Source: Sphingomonadales bacterium (GTDB lineage Bacteria; Pseudomonadota; Alphaproteobacteria; Sphingomonadales; Sphingomonadaceae). From it: DNA of 64,000 nt. The stretch is from the NCBI GenBank assembly GCA_017309275.1, contig JAFKLT010000034.1:1-64000 (forward strand), given 5' to 3'. A program made the position numbers and the translations under genes. Of the stretch, positions 27,110 to 35,462 are shown one piece after another (the stretch's first letter is position 1; every line of letters starts with the position of its first letter). The notes under the pieces are model-generated. The model searched no databases. It was not told the DNA's origin and was given only the letters and a program-made list of their open reading frames with translations.

Positions 27110-27357
27110 CCGCCCGAAAGTCGCGCGAAGAGCGGCTGCGCCTGTGGCGCGCCGAGCGCGTCGTGGATCGGATGCACGGCATGGATCGCAAGGTGTTTCT
27201 CGCGATCCGGGTCGATGACATGACCTATCGGCAGATTGCCGAGCGGTTCGGCATCAGCGTGGCCGACGTCGAAAATCACTTCGCGGCGAGCCTGCGTATC
27301 ATGATGAAAGTCATGGATGAAAAAGATCCATGGTGGTGGCGATTCCGGCTGTGGTGA
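27106..27357 (+). CDS. Sigma-70 region 4-like small DNA-binding protein
   Basis: 83 aa, coupled to ardC by ATGA overlap. The central part VFLAIRVDDMTYRQIAERFGISVADVENHFAASLRIM is the helix-turn-helix of sigma region 4.2 (as in ECF sigma factors). The N-terminus is basic (KSREERLRLWRAERVV) and the tail is WWWRFRLW. There is no region 2, so it is not a full sigma factor; it is probably a small regulator, often found beside ardC in these elements. Confidence 0.8.
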   Translation: MTARKSREERLRLWRAERVVDRMHGMDRKVFLAIRVDDMTYRQIAERFGISVADVENHFAASLRIMMKVMDEKDPWWWRFRLW

Positions 27358-27415
27358 CCATGTTCTCGCCGGATGGCGCTTGCCATCCGTCGCATCCAAT
27401 TACAGGGTGAAAACA

Positions 27416-28345
27416 ATGCGCACCGACCTCGATCATCTTCCCGCCAACAAGCAGCGCGAACTCGAGCGCGTTAAGCAAATCATCTTCGAAGAATTTGCCG
27501 ACAGCATCGCGCTCGCGACGATGGACTGGAAGAAGAAGGGCCGGATCGACAAGATCATCCTTTACGGCAGCTACGCGCGCGGCGGCTGGGTCGATGAACC
27601 GCACACGGCGAAGGGCTATCGCTCGGATTTCGATTTGCTCATCATCGTCAGCGATAAGCGGCTCACCGAAAAGGTCGATTACTGGCTCAAGGTCGAGGAC
27701 CGGCTCAACCGCGAGCTGGCGATCGACAAGACGCTCCACACGCCGGTCAATTTCATCGTCCACACCATCCAGGAAGTGAACGACGGACTCGCGCACGGGC
27801 GCTATTTCTTCATGGATCTCGCGAAGGACGGCATCGCGCTCTACGAATTTGACGACAAGGAATTGCACAAGCCGAAGCCGAAGACGCCGCAGCAGGCGTT
27901 GGATATGGCGCAGGAGTATTTTGATGAGTGGATGCCCACAGCGATGGGTTTCCAGCGGAATGCGGGATATGCAATTAAGGATGGCGACCTGCGCCTCGCC
28001 GCGTTCCTTTTGCATCAGACGGCTGAACGGCTCTACCACTGTGTTCTTCTGGTCTGCACCTTCTATACCCCGCACGTCCACAATCTGGGATTTCTGCGCA
28101 CCCAGGCCGAGCGCATCGACATGCGGCTCGTCGATGCCTGGCCGCGCGAACTGAAAGCGGATCGGAAGCGCTTCGAGAAGCTCAAGGAAGCTTATGTGAA
28201 AGCGCGCTATTCGAAACATTATCGGATCAGCGAAGAGGAATTGCGCTGGCTCGGCGAGCGCGTCGAAGAACTCGGCCGCGCCGCCCACGCCATTTGCTCG
28301 GAGCGGATCGCTCAGCTTGAAGCGGCCGCACAGGCTGGTCGCTGA
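27416..28345 (+). CDS. Fused nucleotidyltransferase (MNT) - HEPN protein
   Basis: 309 aa with two domains normally encoded separately as a toxin-antitoxin pair. The N-terminal minimal nucleotidyltransferase has GSYARGG at 51-57 and the metal-binding D71-x-D73 (SDFDLLII). The C-terminal HEPN domain (about 165-300) has the helical pattern DLRLAAFLLHQTAERLYHCVLLVCTFYTPHVHNLGFL. In known MNT-HEPN pairs the MNT part AMPylates and silences the HEPN RNase; fusion would put both in one chain. I chose the ATG at 27416 over an upstream frame extension because it starts the protein-like composition. A small CxxC protein follows 3 bases later. Confidence 0.88.
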   Translation: MRTDLDHLPANKQRELERVKQIIFEEFADSIALATMDWKKKGRIDKIILYGSYARGGWVDEPHTAKGYRSDFDLLIIVSDKRLTEKVDYWLKVEDRLNRELAIDKTLHTPVNFIVHTIQEVNDGLAHGRYFFMDLAKDGIALYEFDDKELHKPKPKTPQQALDMAQEYFDEWMPTAMGFQRNAGYAIKDGDLRLAAFLLHQTAERLYHCVLLVCTFYTPHVHNLGFLRTQAERIDMRLVDAWPRELKADRKRFEKLKEAYVKARYSKHYRISEEELRWLGERVEELGRAAHAICSERIAQLEAAAQAGR

Positions 28346-28348
28346 TCC

Positions 28349-28579
28349 ATGCCCCGGCGCATGACCATCGCCGGACAAATCGAGGCGCTGATCGAGCACC
28401 TCGAAGGCGTGGCGATCTGCGACGACTGCGTCACCGACCGCCTCAATTTGTCGGTGCGTTCGCAGGCGAATGTCGTGACGCGCGGTCTCGGCGGCGCAAA
28501 CGGTTTTCGCCGCGAGAAGCAGCCGTGCGGTCTTTGCAGCTCTATCAAAGTTTCGACATCGCATCAGCGCCAAGGCTAA
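28349..28579 (+). CDS. Small CxxC-CxxC protein
   Basis: 76-aa protein starting 3 bases after the MNT-HEPN stop, so on the same transcript. It carries ICDDC (about 23-27) and PCGLC (about 59-63) pairs that could bind one zinc, around a segment with helix-turn-helix character (DRLNLSVRSQANVVTRGLGGANGF). I do not know the family. Its tight coupling to MNT-HEPN suggests a partner or regulator of that protein. It overlaps the end of the convergent traD by 4 bases. Confidence 0.65.
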   Translation: MPRRMTIAGQIEALIEHLEGVAICDDCVTDRLNLSVRSQANVVTRGLGGANGFRREKQPCGLCSSIKVSTSHQRQG

Positions 28580-28797
28580 ATAGCCTCATCACCTTCTTCC
28601 GCCAAAAACGCGCGCCGCCCCCGGCGGCGCCACAGAAGAAGTTGCTGCTCGCGGCCTTCGCCGCGCAGCGTCGCGGCGGCCTCGACCAGCAGGCCAAGAA
28701 TGACCGCGCGATCATCGCCAGTCAGCTCGATAAGATCGGCCTTGGCGATCAGCCCACCCAGCTCGATCAGCTGGCGCGTCCGCTCGCGGCGCTTCAC
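28576..28797 (-). CDS. traD: Conjugal transfer protein TraD (Ti-plasmid type)
   Basis: Small basic protein, recognised by RTRQLIELGGLIAKADLIELTGDDRAVILGLLVEAA, the core of Ti-type TraD (accessory to the relaxosome; not the F-plasmid coupling protein). The frame is open up to 28968, giving 130 aa, but that would overlap traC by about 155 bases. I favour the GTG at 28797 (73 aa), 17 bases after the traC stop. The C-terminus is a basic tail (LLWRRRGRRAFLAEEG). Start uncertain. Confidence 0.7.
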   Translation of the reverse strand: MKRRERTRQLIELGGLIAKADLIELTGDDRAVILGLLVEAAATLRGEGREQQLLLWRRRGRRAFLAEEGDEAI

Positions 28798-28813
28798 CTG
28801 CCATGCCCGCGTG

Positions 28814-29137
28814 TCATGCCGCGCCCGCTTCGCTTGGAGACGGTTGCGCGCCTGCGTCGCCCGCCGGTACGCCGCCCGTGATCCGGCTAGCGCTTTTGCG
28901 AGCACCGGTGCCGCTTCCGCGAAAGAACGCAGCGCCGCTTTTGCGCCACGCCTCCTTTCGCACCGCATCGCCGCCGACTGCTTCGATCAATGTGCCCGCA
29001 AGCTGCTCGATTGACAGCGCATCGGCGCCCGTCGCGGTGACCAGCTCGCCGAGCTGACTTTGCTTCTTTGTCTTGAGCGCCTTGGCCTTGTCAGTGAGCG
29101 CCTGGAGTTCGGCATCGAAATCGCGGGGTTTACGCAT
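28814..29137 (-). CDS. traC: Conjugal transfer protein TraC (Ti-plasmid type)
   Basis: 107-aa relaxosome accessory protein. The N-terminus MRKPRDFDAELQALTDKAKALKTKKQSQLGELVTATGADALSIEQLAGTLIEA is typical of the Ti/RSF1010 TraC (MobC-like) family. The tail is Gly/Ala-rich and variable. Start ATG 29137 has GGAAGGA 6 bases upstream; the frame is open further but out of family. It is divergent from traA across the oriT region, exactly as on Ti plasmids. Confidence 0.88.
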   Translation of the reverse strand: MRKPRDFDAELQALTDKAKALKTKKQSQLGELVTATGADALSIEQLAGTLIEAVGGDAVRKEAWRKSGAAFFRGSGTGARKSASRITGGVPAGDAGAQPSPSEAGAA

Positions 29138-29251
29138 CGTCTGTCCTTCCGTTTGATGGGGTCGGACGAACCAGCTATGCCGAGTCTCATCTGCGTTCAA
29201 GCAGCTGAAATCTCTTGCGACTTTGTGATCCCGAGCGCGATGAAATCGTGT

Positions 29252-29280
29252 GAGGGCGCGCTTATACGTCGTGCCGACGT
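29252..29280 (+). other. Candidate origin of transfer (oriT)
   Basis: Between the divergent traC and traA: GAGGGCGCGCTTATACGTCG, with perfect inverted repeat ACGTCG-TGC-CGACGT at 29266-29280. The AGGGCGC...TTATACGTCG string with a following palindrome is the hallmark (from memory) of Ti/RSF1010-type nic regions, and the location is the canonical one. The nick would fall in the GGGCGC box. The rest of the 172-base gap has no gene. Confidence 0.75.
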
Positions 29281-29309
29281 GCTTGTTTTGCTGTAAATGG
29301 ATTGCCGTC

Positions 29310-32084
29310 ATGGCGATCTACCATTTCTCGGCCAAAGTCATTTCCCGCGCTGTCGGCAGCAGCGCGGTCGCTGCCGCGGCCTATCGTTCCGCCGATCGGC
29401 TGCATGACGAACGGCTCGGCCGCAGCCATGACTTCTCGAACAAGGCGGGCGTCGTCCACAGCGAGGTACTGCTCCCCGACGGCGCGCCCGAGGAGTGGCG
29501 CGACCGCGAAAAGCTCTGGAATGATGTCGAGGCGGCCGAGGTGCGCAAGGACGCCCAGCTCGCCCGCGAGATCGAGTTCGCGATCCCGCGTGAGATGACG
29601 CAGGAACAGGGAATAGACTTGGCCCGCGACTTCGTCCGAACCGAGTTCGTCGAACGCGGCATGATCGCTGACCTCAATGTCCATTGGGACATCGGCGCGG
29701 ACGGGCTGGCACGGCCACACGCGCATGTCATGCTGACGATGCGCGAGATCAGGATTGGCGAAGACGGATCCGCCGAGTTCGGTGCCAAGGTGCGCGACTG
29801 GAATCGCACGGAGCTGCTGACCCACTGGCGTGAAGCCTGGGCCGATCATGTCAACGAACGCCTCGCGTCGCTGGATATCGAGGCGCGCATCGATCATCGC
29901 ACCTTGGAAGCGCAGGGGATCGAGCTCGAACCCCAGCACAAGATCGGCCCTGCCGCGTCGCGGATGGTGGAGCAGGGGCTCGAAGTCGACCGCGCCGAAG
30001 AGCATCTCGAGATCGCGCGGCGGAACGGAGAGAAGATACTTGCCAACCCGTCGATCGCGCTCGACACCATCACCCACAGCCAGGCCACCTTCACCAACCG
30101 TGACCTCGCGATGTTTGTGCATCGGCACAGTGCCGGAACCTTCCAGTTCGATGCCGTCATGGGGGCGGTGAAAGCGTCGCCCGATCTGATCGCGCTCGGC
30201 AAGGACGGGCGCGGCGACGATCGCTTCACCTCGCGTGCGATGATCGAGACCGAGCAAAGGCTTGAACGCGCGACCGCGACGCTCGACGCGCGCCGCAATC
30301 ATGGCGTCGCCGATCGTCATCGCGAGCTTGCGTTAGCGCGCGCCAGCGGCCGCGGTCTCGAACTTTCCGCCGAACAGCGCGGCGCGCTTGAGCATGTCAC
30401 GTCGGCGCGCGGTGTCAGCAATGTCATCGGCTATGCCGGGACCGGCAAGAGCGCGATGCTCGGCGTGGCGCGGGAGGCGTGGGAAGCCGCCGGCTATCGG
30501 GTGCAGGGCGCCAAGGTTGTCCTCGTTGGCGACCCCGAACAGTTGCAGGCGATCGAAGCGGGCGCTGCATTCCGCGCCGCGGCCGAGCGCCACGGCGCGA
30601 TCGAGATCACCGCGATCCGTCGGCAGCACGAGGAATGGCAGCGCGATGCCACGCGCGAGCTGGCGACCGGGCGGACCGGCGAGGCAGTCGGTCGCTATGC
30701 CGAGGCCGGCCATGTCCACGCCGCCCATACTCGCGATGCTGCGCGCACCGAACTTGTCGATTCGTGGGATCGAGATCGGCAGCGTCATCCCAATGCGAGC
30801 CGGATCATTCTTACCCACACCAATGACGAGGTGCGCCAGCTCAATGAGGATGTCCGGGACAGGCTGCGCGCGGGCGGGGCGCTTGGCGAGGATGTCGCGA
30901 TAAAGGTCGAGCGTGGGGACCGCAGCTTCGCGGAAGGGGATCGTGTCATGTTCCTCCGGAACGAGCGCAATCTGGGCGTGAAGAACGGCTCACTCGGCAC
31001 GGTTCAGAATGTCGACCGGATGCGCATGGCCGTCATGCTCGATGATGGGCGGAGCGTTGCGTTCGACCTAAAGGATTATGCCCATGTCGATCATGGCTAT
31101 GCCGCGACGATCCACAAGGCCCAGGGCATGACGGTCGATCGGGTGCATGTGCTCGCGACGCCGGGGATGGACCGGCATGGCGCCTATGTCGCGATGTCGC
31201 GCCACCGTGAGTCCGTTGATCTCCATTACGGCCGTGACGACTTTCGCGACCAGTCCAAACTCGTGCGCACCCTCGGTCGCGAGCGCGGCAAGGATATGGC
31301 CAGCGACTATCGCGCCCAAGAGGTCGCGCCCAAGGCTGAACCGAAACGTAGTATGTTCGACGGGTTGAAGCTTACCGTCTCGCGCAAGGCGCTTGATGAG
31401 TCTCAGCCCCAGCGGCTGCGGCAGGTCAAACTATCGGAGGTCCGTGTTAGCGCCCGTTCGCTCGAACCAGCGGTTGCGCGACCGCCGCTCGATAAGGCGA
31501 TCGAGCGCTTTGCGCGGGTGACGAAAGACATTGTCGATGTCCGGCGCGCCGGCGGCAAGGAACTGCCGCACGAGCTAGACGCCTATCGCAAGGCTCGGCA
31601 GGAACTCGATAGGCTGCGTCCGGGCGGCGCGAACGATCTGCGCGAGGCGTTCGGGAAAAGCTACAAGCTCACCAGCGAGGCGGCCGAAGGACGGACTGCG
31701 GGGGCGATCGCGGCAATGGACCGGCAGGAAGCGGCGCGCGCCGCCGAGCGCGTCGCGTCAGACCGTGCTGCGGGCGATCGCGCGCGGCTCGCCGTCGAAA
31801 CGAAGAGGCTTGCCGCCGAAACCGAGAAGCGTGCCGACCAGTTTGTTGAGACATGGAAGAAGGAGAGCACGAAAGCGCGCGAGGCGCCGACATATGCCAC
31901 GCGGGACGAGGCGCGCGCCAACCTCACGAGCATGGCGAAGAGCCTTCACCGCGATCCACAACTCGAGTCGCTCCTTGAGAACCGCCGCGTCCAACTCGGG
32001 CTGGACGCTATGAGAGGGAAAACGCTGTCTCAGGATCTCCAGCTAAGTCTAGGCACTGGACGCGGGCTGGGTATATCGATGTAG
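29310..32084 (+). CDS. traA: Ti-type conjugative relaxase TraA, helicase domain damaged
   Basis: 924-aa MOBQ relaxase fused to a RecD/Dda-like helicase. Relaxase domain (about 1-210): Tyr25 region AAAAYRSADRLHDER, histidine motif RPHAHVML (His137, His139) with NVHWD. Walker A is GYAGTGKS (374-381). Directly after EAAGYRVQG comes AKVVLVGDPEQLQAIEAG (from 401). In the family, about 65 residues including the Walker B DEAGM lie between these, so a segment is missing in frame (around 30507-30515). Later helicase motifs (GYAATIHKAQGMTVDRV, MSRHRESV) are intact. The nicking activity may survive; ATP-driven unwinding probably does not. ATG 29310, 30 bases after the oriT palindrome. Confidence 0.92.
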   Translation: MAIYHFSAKVISRAVGSSAVAAAAYRSADRLHDERLGRSHDFSNKAGVVHSEVLLPDGAPEEWRDREKLWNDVEAAEVRKDAQLAREIEFAIPREMTQEQGIDLARDFVRTEFVERGMIADLNVHWDIGADGLARPHAHVMLTMREIRIGEDGSAEFGAKVRDWNRTELLTHWREAWADHVNERLASLDIEARIDHRTLEAQGIELEPQHKIGPAASRMVEQGLEVDRAEEHLEIARRNGEKILANPSIALDTITHSQATFTNRDLAMFVHRHSAGTFQFDAVMGAVKASPDLIALGKDGRGDDRFTSRAMIETEQRLERATATLDARRNHGVADRHRELALARASGRGLELSAEQRGALEHVTSARGVSNVIGYAGTGKSAMLGVAREAWEAAGYRVQGAKVVLVGDPEQLQAIEAGAAFRAAAERHGAIEITAIRRQHEEWQRDATRELATGRTGEAVGRYAEAGHVHAAHTRDAARTELVDSWDRDRQRHPNASRIILTHTNDEVRQLNEDVRDRLRAGGALGEDVAIKVERGDRSFAEGDRVMFLRNERNLGVKNGSLGTVQNVDRMRMAVMLDDGRSVAFDLKDYAHVDHGYAATIHKAQGMTVDRVHVLATPGMDRHGAYVAMSRHRESVDLHYGRDDFRDQSKLVRTLGRERGKDMASDYRAQEVAPKAEPKRSMFDGLKLTVSRKALDESQPQRLRQVKLSEVRVSARSLEPAVARPPLDKAIERFARVTKDIVDVRRAGGKELPHELDAYRKARQELDRLRPGGANDLREAFGKSYKLTSEAAEGRTAGAIAAMDRQEAARAAERVASDRAAGDRARLAVETKRLAAETEKRADQFVETWKKESTKAREAPTYATRDEARANLTSMAKSLHRDPQLESLLENRRVQLGLDAMRGKTLSQDLQLSLGTGRGLGISM

Positions 32085-32093
32085 GCTGCGTCC

Positions 32094-32555
32094 ATGACAC
32101 GCAAACTCACCCCCGCCGCCCCGCCCTCTAACGATGCTGCCAAAGCTTTTGACGATTTGCGCAGCGAAATTTCCCTGCAACGGTCCGCGATTGAAGGGCT
32201 CACGGCCGCCAAGGAAAAGCTGCCCGATTATTCGCCCACGCTGCGCGATATGAAGGCGCGTCTCGATCAGATCGATCAGCACATCGCGAGCATCAACGAC
32301 AAACCCGCGATGCGTCTCACGCCACTGACCCTTGCCGCCGAGAGTCACCAAGCATCAATGGCCTTTAGTGCCGAGTATCGAAAATCTGTCGGCGAGGCTC
32401 GCGATGCGCTTTCACATGCACTTGGCCGCGTCGAGGGCTTGATCAAGGAAAGACGGTCGAACGACGAGCAGGATTGGTGGGTGACTTGGGCAGCTACGGG
32501 GGGTGTTCTGCTTGGTGCGTTCCTTGCCCTCATTGGCGTCGCTACTTGGAGTTAA
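32094..32555 (+). CDS. DUF6118-like coiled-coil membrane protein
   Basis: 153-aa protein starting 9 bases after traA. The N-terminal two thirds are a charged helical/coiled-coil region (KAFDDLRSEISLQRSAIEGLTAAKEKLPDYSPTLRDMKARLDQIDQHIA), followed by one C-terminal membrane segment (about 127-151, WVTWAATGGVLLGAFLALIGVATW). Similar small proteins follow traA on other alphaproteobacterial elements. Function unknown; the family name is from memory. The gap 32556-32757 holds nothing obvious. Confidence 0.75.
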   Translation: MTRKLTPAAPPSNDAAKAFDDLRSEISLQRSAIEGLTAAKEKLPDYSPTLRDMKARLDQIDQHIASINDKPAMRLTPLTLAAESHQASMAFSAEYRKSVGEARDALSHALGRVEGLIKERRSNDEQDWWVTWAATGGVLLGAFLALIGVATWS

Positions 32556-32757
32556 CGCCAGCTGGCGTTGCTCGCGGATGGGATGCGCTGGCCGCAAAAT
32601 ACTCAACTAGCCATGTCCCGAATGCGCCTCATCTCAGCCGTTCCCGGCCGCGAAATATTTGCTCGAAAGCAGACGCCCGACGCTTTGTGCCGCCAAGCGC
32701 CGACATTTTATGCCAGGATCGCATGACTTGACCAGCCACCTCGGCTAGACTTCCCAC

Positions 32758-34044
32758 ATGGCAGGGACTTTCAACGATCTCTTGAACCAGAGCGGAATTG
32801 TCCCAGGCGAGGTTGCCCTCCTGCGCCACCATACTCCCATTAGCGGCGTTTCCGCCGCGACCCTCGCCGATCTCTGGCGCGACGACCCGGCAGGCTTCAC
32901 TCTCTATCAAGACACACAGAAGAGTAATCGACCGATATTTCGGACGCGGAAGATCTGGGCAGCCTTTGTTTGTCCCGCTCCCGGCGAAACGCTCTTCGTC
33001 GGGCTTTTCGATGCCGAGCTGGCGCGAACCCAAGTCGCGGATTGGCTCTGTCCCTACCGTGGAGATCAACCAGCCGGCGGCGACCCGGTGGATCGCTTCA
33101 TCACCAGCCTGCGCTCCGAACTATCGGAACAGATCGGTAAACTCCAGGTCGACTGGCCGACCGGGAACGTCCGCAGTTGGAGGCGCAAAGCCGAAAATAT
33201 CATTTTGCCGCTGGTTTCTGGCACTTTCGTATCACAGCCAAGCGAGCCACTTCATGATGCGGCCCTTGTCGCTGCGCTCGAAACGCTTGGGTTCACGCAG
33301 CGCAAGACAACAAGCAAAATCGTGCAGCTCCGTCGCGGAGATCTTATCGTCTATGTGAAGCGTAAAACCCTGACGCGGCCACTGGTTGTCCATCCGAGCT
33401 TCGTAGATCGCGCCCATGATCTGATCGCGCTCGGCGACGTCGATATCGCATTACCGCCGCGCAGCTATGTGAACGCCCACCTCCGGGAGTTTCCCGAGTA
33501 TGTTGCCGGACATCGGGCGACCATCGGACGACACGGTTTCGCGCTCGGGGTCAAACCAGCGAACCTTGCTCCGGTCATCGCGCTGCTTGATGACGCGAGC
33601 CGAATTGAAACCGACGATGGGTCAGTCCGCATCGTGGCGCCGACTGAAGATCCGCTCACTGAAAAGGAGCACCTGCGGGCGGCGCGCATCGGACAAGGCG
33701 ACTTTCGCAGTGCTCTGATCGCGGCATGGAACGGAACCTGTCCCGTTGTCGGCGTCGATCATCTTCCGATCCTACGCGCTTCTCACATCAAACCTTGGAA
33801 GGATGCGAGCAACACGGAGCGCCTTGACCCGTTCAACGGCTTGCTTCTTAGCGCTCATGTCGATGCGCTCTTCGACCGTGGGCTGATCAGCTTCGAAGAT
33901 GACGGCAAGCTTCTCATATCGAGAGCATTGTCACGAGCAAACGTCTCCCGTCTTGCGATTGCTCCAAACAGCAAGATCGTTGGCCTCAAACCCCAGCATG
34001 CACCTTACCTTGCCCACCACCGAACGCGCTGTTTTATCTCCTGA
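32758..34044 (+). CDS. HNH endonuclease (restriction-like)
   Basis: 428 aa. The C-terminal HNH_2-type nuclease (about 315-400) reads LIAAWNGTCPVVGVDHLPILRASHIKPWKDASNTERLDPFNGLLLSAHVDALFDRGLI, with the His of RASHI as general base and the Asn and His of the beta-beta-alpha metal fold. The N-terminal 300 residues have no domain I recognise; they may sense DNA modification or form a recognition module. No methyltransferase is nearby, which suggests a modification-dependent enzyme or a solitary nuclease. The next gene (34058) starts 13 bases later and is probably co-transcribed. Confidence 0.82.
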   Translation: MAGTFNDLLNQSGIVPGEVALLRHHTPISGVSAATLADLWRDDPAGFTLYQDTQKSNRPIFRTRKIWAAFVCPAPGETLFVGLFDAELARTQVADWLCPYRGDQPAGGDPVDRFITSLRSELSEQIGKLQVDWPTGNVRSWRRKAENIILPLVSGTFVSQPSEPLHDAALVAALETLGFTQRKTTSKIVQLRRGDLIVYVKRKTLTRPLVVHPSFVDRAHDLIALGDVDIALPPRSYVNAHLREFPEYVAGHRATIGRHGFALGVKPANLAPVIALLDDASRIETDDGSVRIVAPTEDPLTEKEHLRAARIGQGDFRSALIAAWNGTCPVVGVDHLPILRASHIKPWKDASNTERLDPFNGLLLSAHVDALFDRGLISFEDDGKLLISRALSRANVSRLAIAPNSKIVGLKPQHAPYLAHHRTRCFIS

Positions 34045-34057
34045 GAGCTACTAAAAG

Positions 34058-34507
34058 ATGGACCTTGATCGCTATAGTGACGCAGCCTTAAAGGAGATGA
34101 GTTGGTGCCTTGATCGGCTACGGACCGAAGGCATCGGCGCACTGTGGCGGTCGGGGATTTCGCTAGGCGCGATCGGGCTCAATGCCATTCTTGATGGCCG
34201 AGGCAGAGAAATCAGCAAATTCCTCGCTTTGCCTCCCGGTCAGCGTGCAAGGCGGCTTGCCAAGATGACCAATACCGTTGAGCGGCACGGCTTCCTGATC
34301 GCAGCGACCTATCATGTGCGGTGCGCCGCCGCTTGGCTAGAGATCGCCTGCCGATATGGCGTTTCGGCAGGGTACAATCCGCAACCTCGATTTCTTCTTG
34401 GCCAAGCTTCTGCAGCAGCGCGAGACTTAATCGACGGCTTTCCGACGTTATGGCCATTCGAAGACGAAGCAGACTACCCGGATCCATTTGGGCCGGGCGA
34501 GCCATAA
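34058..34507 (+). CDS. Hypothetical protein paired with the HNH nuclease
   Basis: 149-aa protein, no family recognised. It is predicted all-helical (MDLDRYSDAALKEMSWCLDRLRTEGIGALWRSG, RARRLAKMTNTVERHGFLIAATYHVRCAAAWLEIACRYG) with an acidic Pro-rich tail (EDEADYPDPFGPGEP). It lies 13 bases after the HNH gene and converges on the five-gene operon that ends at 34518. It could be a partner or inhibitor of the nuclease; that is inference from spacing alone. Confidence 0.6.
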   Translation: MDLDRYSDAALKEMSWCLDRLRTEGIGALWRSGISLGAIGLNAILDGRGREISKFLALPPGQRARRLAKMTNTVERHGFLIAATYHVRCAAAWLEIACRYGVSAGYNPQPRFLLGQASAAARDLIDGFPTLWPFEDEADYPDPFGPGEP

Positions 34508-34517
34508 CTCCAGCGCT

Positions 34518-35462
34518 TCAGGGCGAGTCCTCCACCTCTTCGTCAGATTCTGCCCGCGCGTTGGCAGCAGGGTCGTGGTCGTTGAAAAGATCCTTGAAAT
34601 GTTCATCTGTCAGGCTGTCGATACCAAACTCACCATAGTCGGGATGATCAACAAATCGCCAGCCATGAACAGGATGCAGGTCGACCGAGTGGAATGGTCC
34701 GACACAGAGATTCTTCGCGCAATAATAGTGAGCGACGAAGGGGTTTCTCTCCCATTCGCGCTTGATGAAGCCGGCTCCCAACGTACCCTTGATGAACCAA
34801 GGCTGCGGTCCGAATGCACAGAATTGCTGCTCGATGATGCGAGTCAGCAGGCCAGCCGCCAGCAACGCATCCGCCCGGAGTTTCGATGCAGTGTCCAGGT
34901 TGAAATGGATCGAGCGGTTACGAAGCTGCTCCAAATCCTTGAAAGCCGCAACGACGGCTGGAAGAAGAATCTGCCAGGCCTCGAGCGTATCGATTACCAA
35001 TGACCATCGATCGAACGAAGCCTTCCGAAATACATTCTTATATTGCGGCGTGGCCTTAAAGTGATCCCGCAAATCCAGAATGAGGTGGTTGAGGATACGC
35101 TCGCCAAGCGCGCAGCCGCCGGTGAGGGCGGCATAATAGGCTCCGCTCACAAATGCGGTGCGAACATGATCGAACATGACGTTGTGGTGGGCCACGATCG
35201 AAAATGGCTTCGTCCCAAAAGCAGCAAAATCCTCGACCTTCCGGTCAATGTCGTAGCTGCCATATTCAGCGGCGAGACCTGCCACGCGCTGCTCGCGCCG
35301 CCTCTGCCATTGATCTCGTGTCTCCTCGCTCCACTCTTCGCGTGGAGCATCCTGGAGGTCCATCGCCCGTGAGTCGAAGTCGAAACTGAAGATACGGAAG
35401 CGCCGTGCGCCGCGGTCGCTGACCCCGGGGACGCGTTGACTTCCCACAATGTCATCGCTCAT
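34518..35462 (-). CDS. HEPN-like protein, last gene of the QueC/PIN operon
   Basis: 314 aa. The central helical block (about 95-195, VRTAFVSGAYYAALTGGCALGERILNHLILDLRDHF ... FKDLEQLRNRSIHFN) ends in R181-x4-H186, the R-x4-6-H signature of HEPN ribonucleases. The N-terminus has FRIFSFDFDSRAM, and the acidic tail is AESDEEVEDSP. I chose ATG 35462, preceded by GGGAGAC, which overlaps the PIN gene end by 11 bases; an in-frame TTG at 35477 is also possible. It is translationally coupled to the four genes upstream. It is probably the RNA-degrading effector or a partner of the PIN nuclease; family assignment is by motif only. Confidence 0.7.
   Translation of the reverse strand: MSDDIVGSQRVPGVSDRGARRFRIFSFDFDSRAMDLQDAPREEWSEETRDQWQRRREQRVAGLAAEYGSYDIDRKVEDFAAFGTKPFSIVAHHNVMFDHVRTAFVSGAYYAALTGGCALGERILNHLILDLRDHFKATPQYKNVFRKASFDRWSLVIDTLEAWQILLPAVVAAFKDLEQLRNRSIHFNLDTASKLRADALLAAGLLTRIIEQQFCAFGPQPWFIKGTLGAGFIKREWERNPFVAHYYCAKNLCVGPFHSVDLHPVHGWRFVDHPDYGEFGIDSLTDEHFKDLFNDHDPAANARAESDEEVEDSP

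Noticed and set aside
28798..28968. Longer N-terminus for TraD (start at 28968)
   Set aside because: It would overlap traC by about 155 bases and adds Arg/Ala-rich sequence typical of an antisense or shifted frame of traC; the GTG at 28797 is preferred, though not proven.
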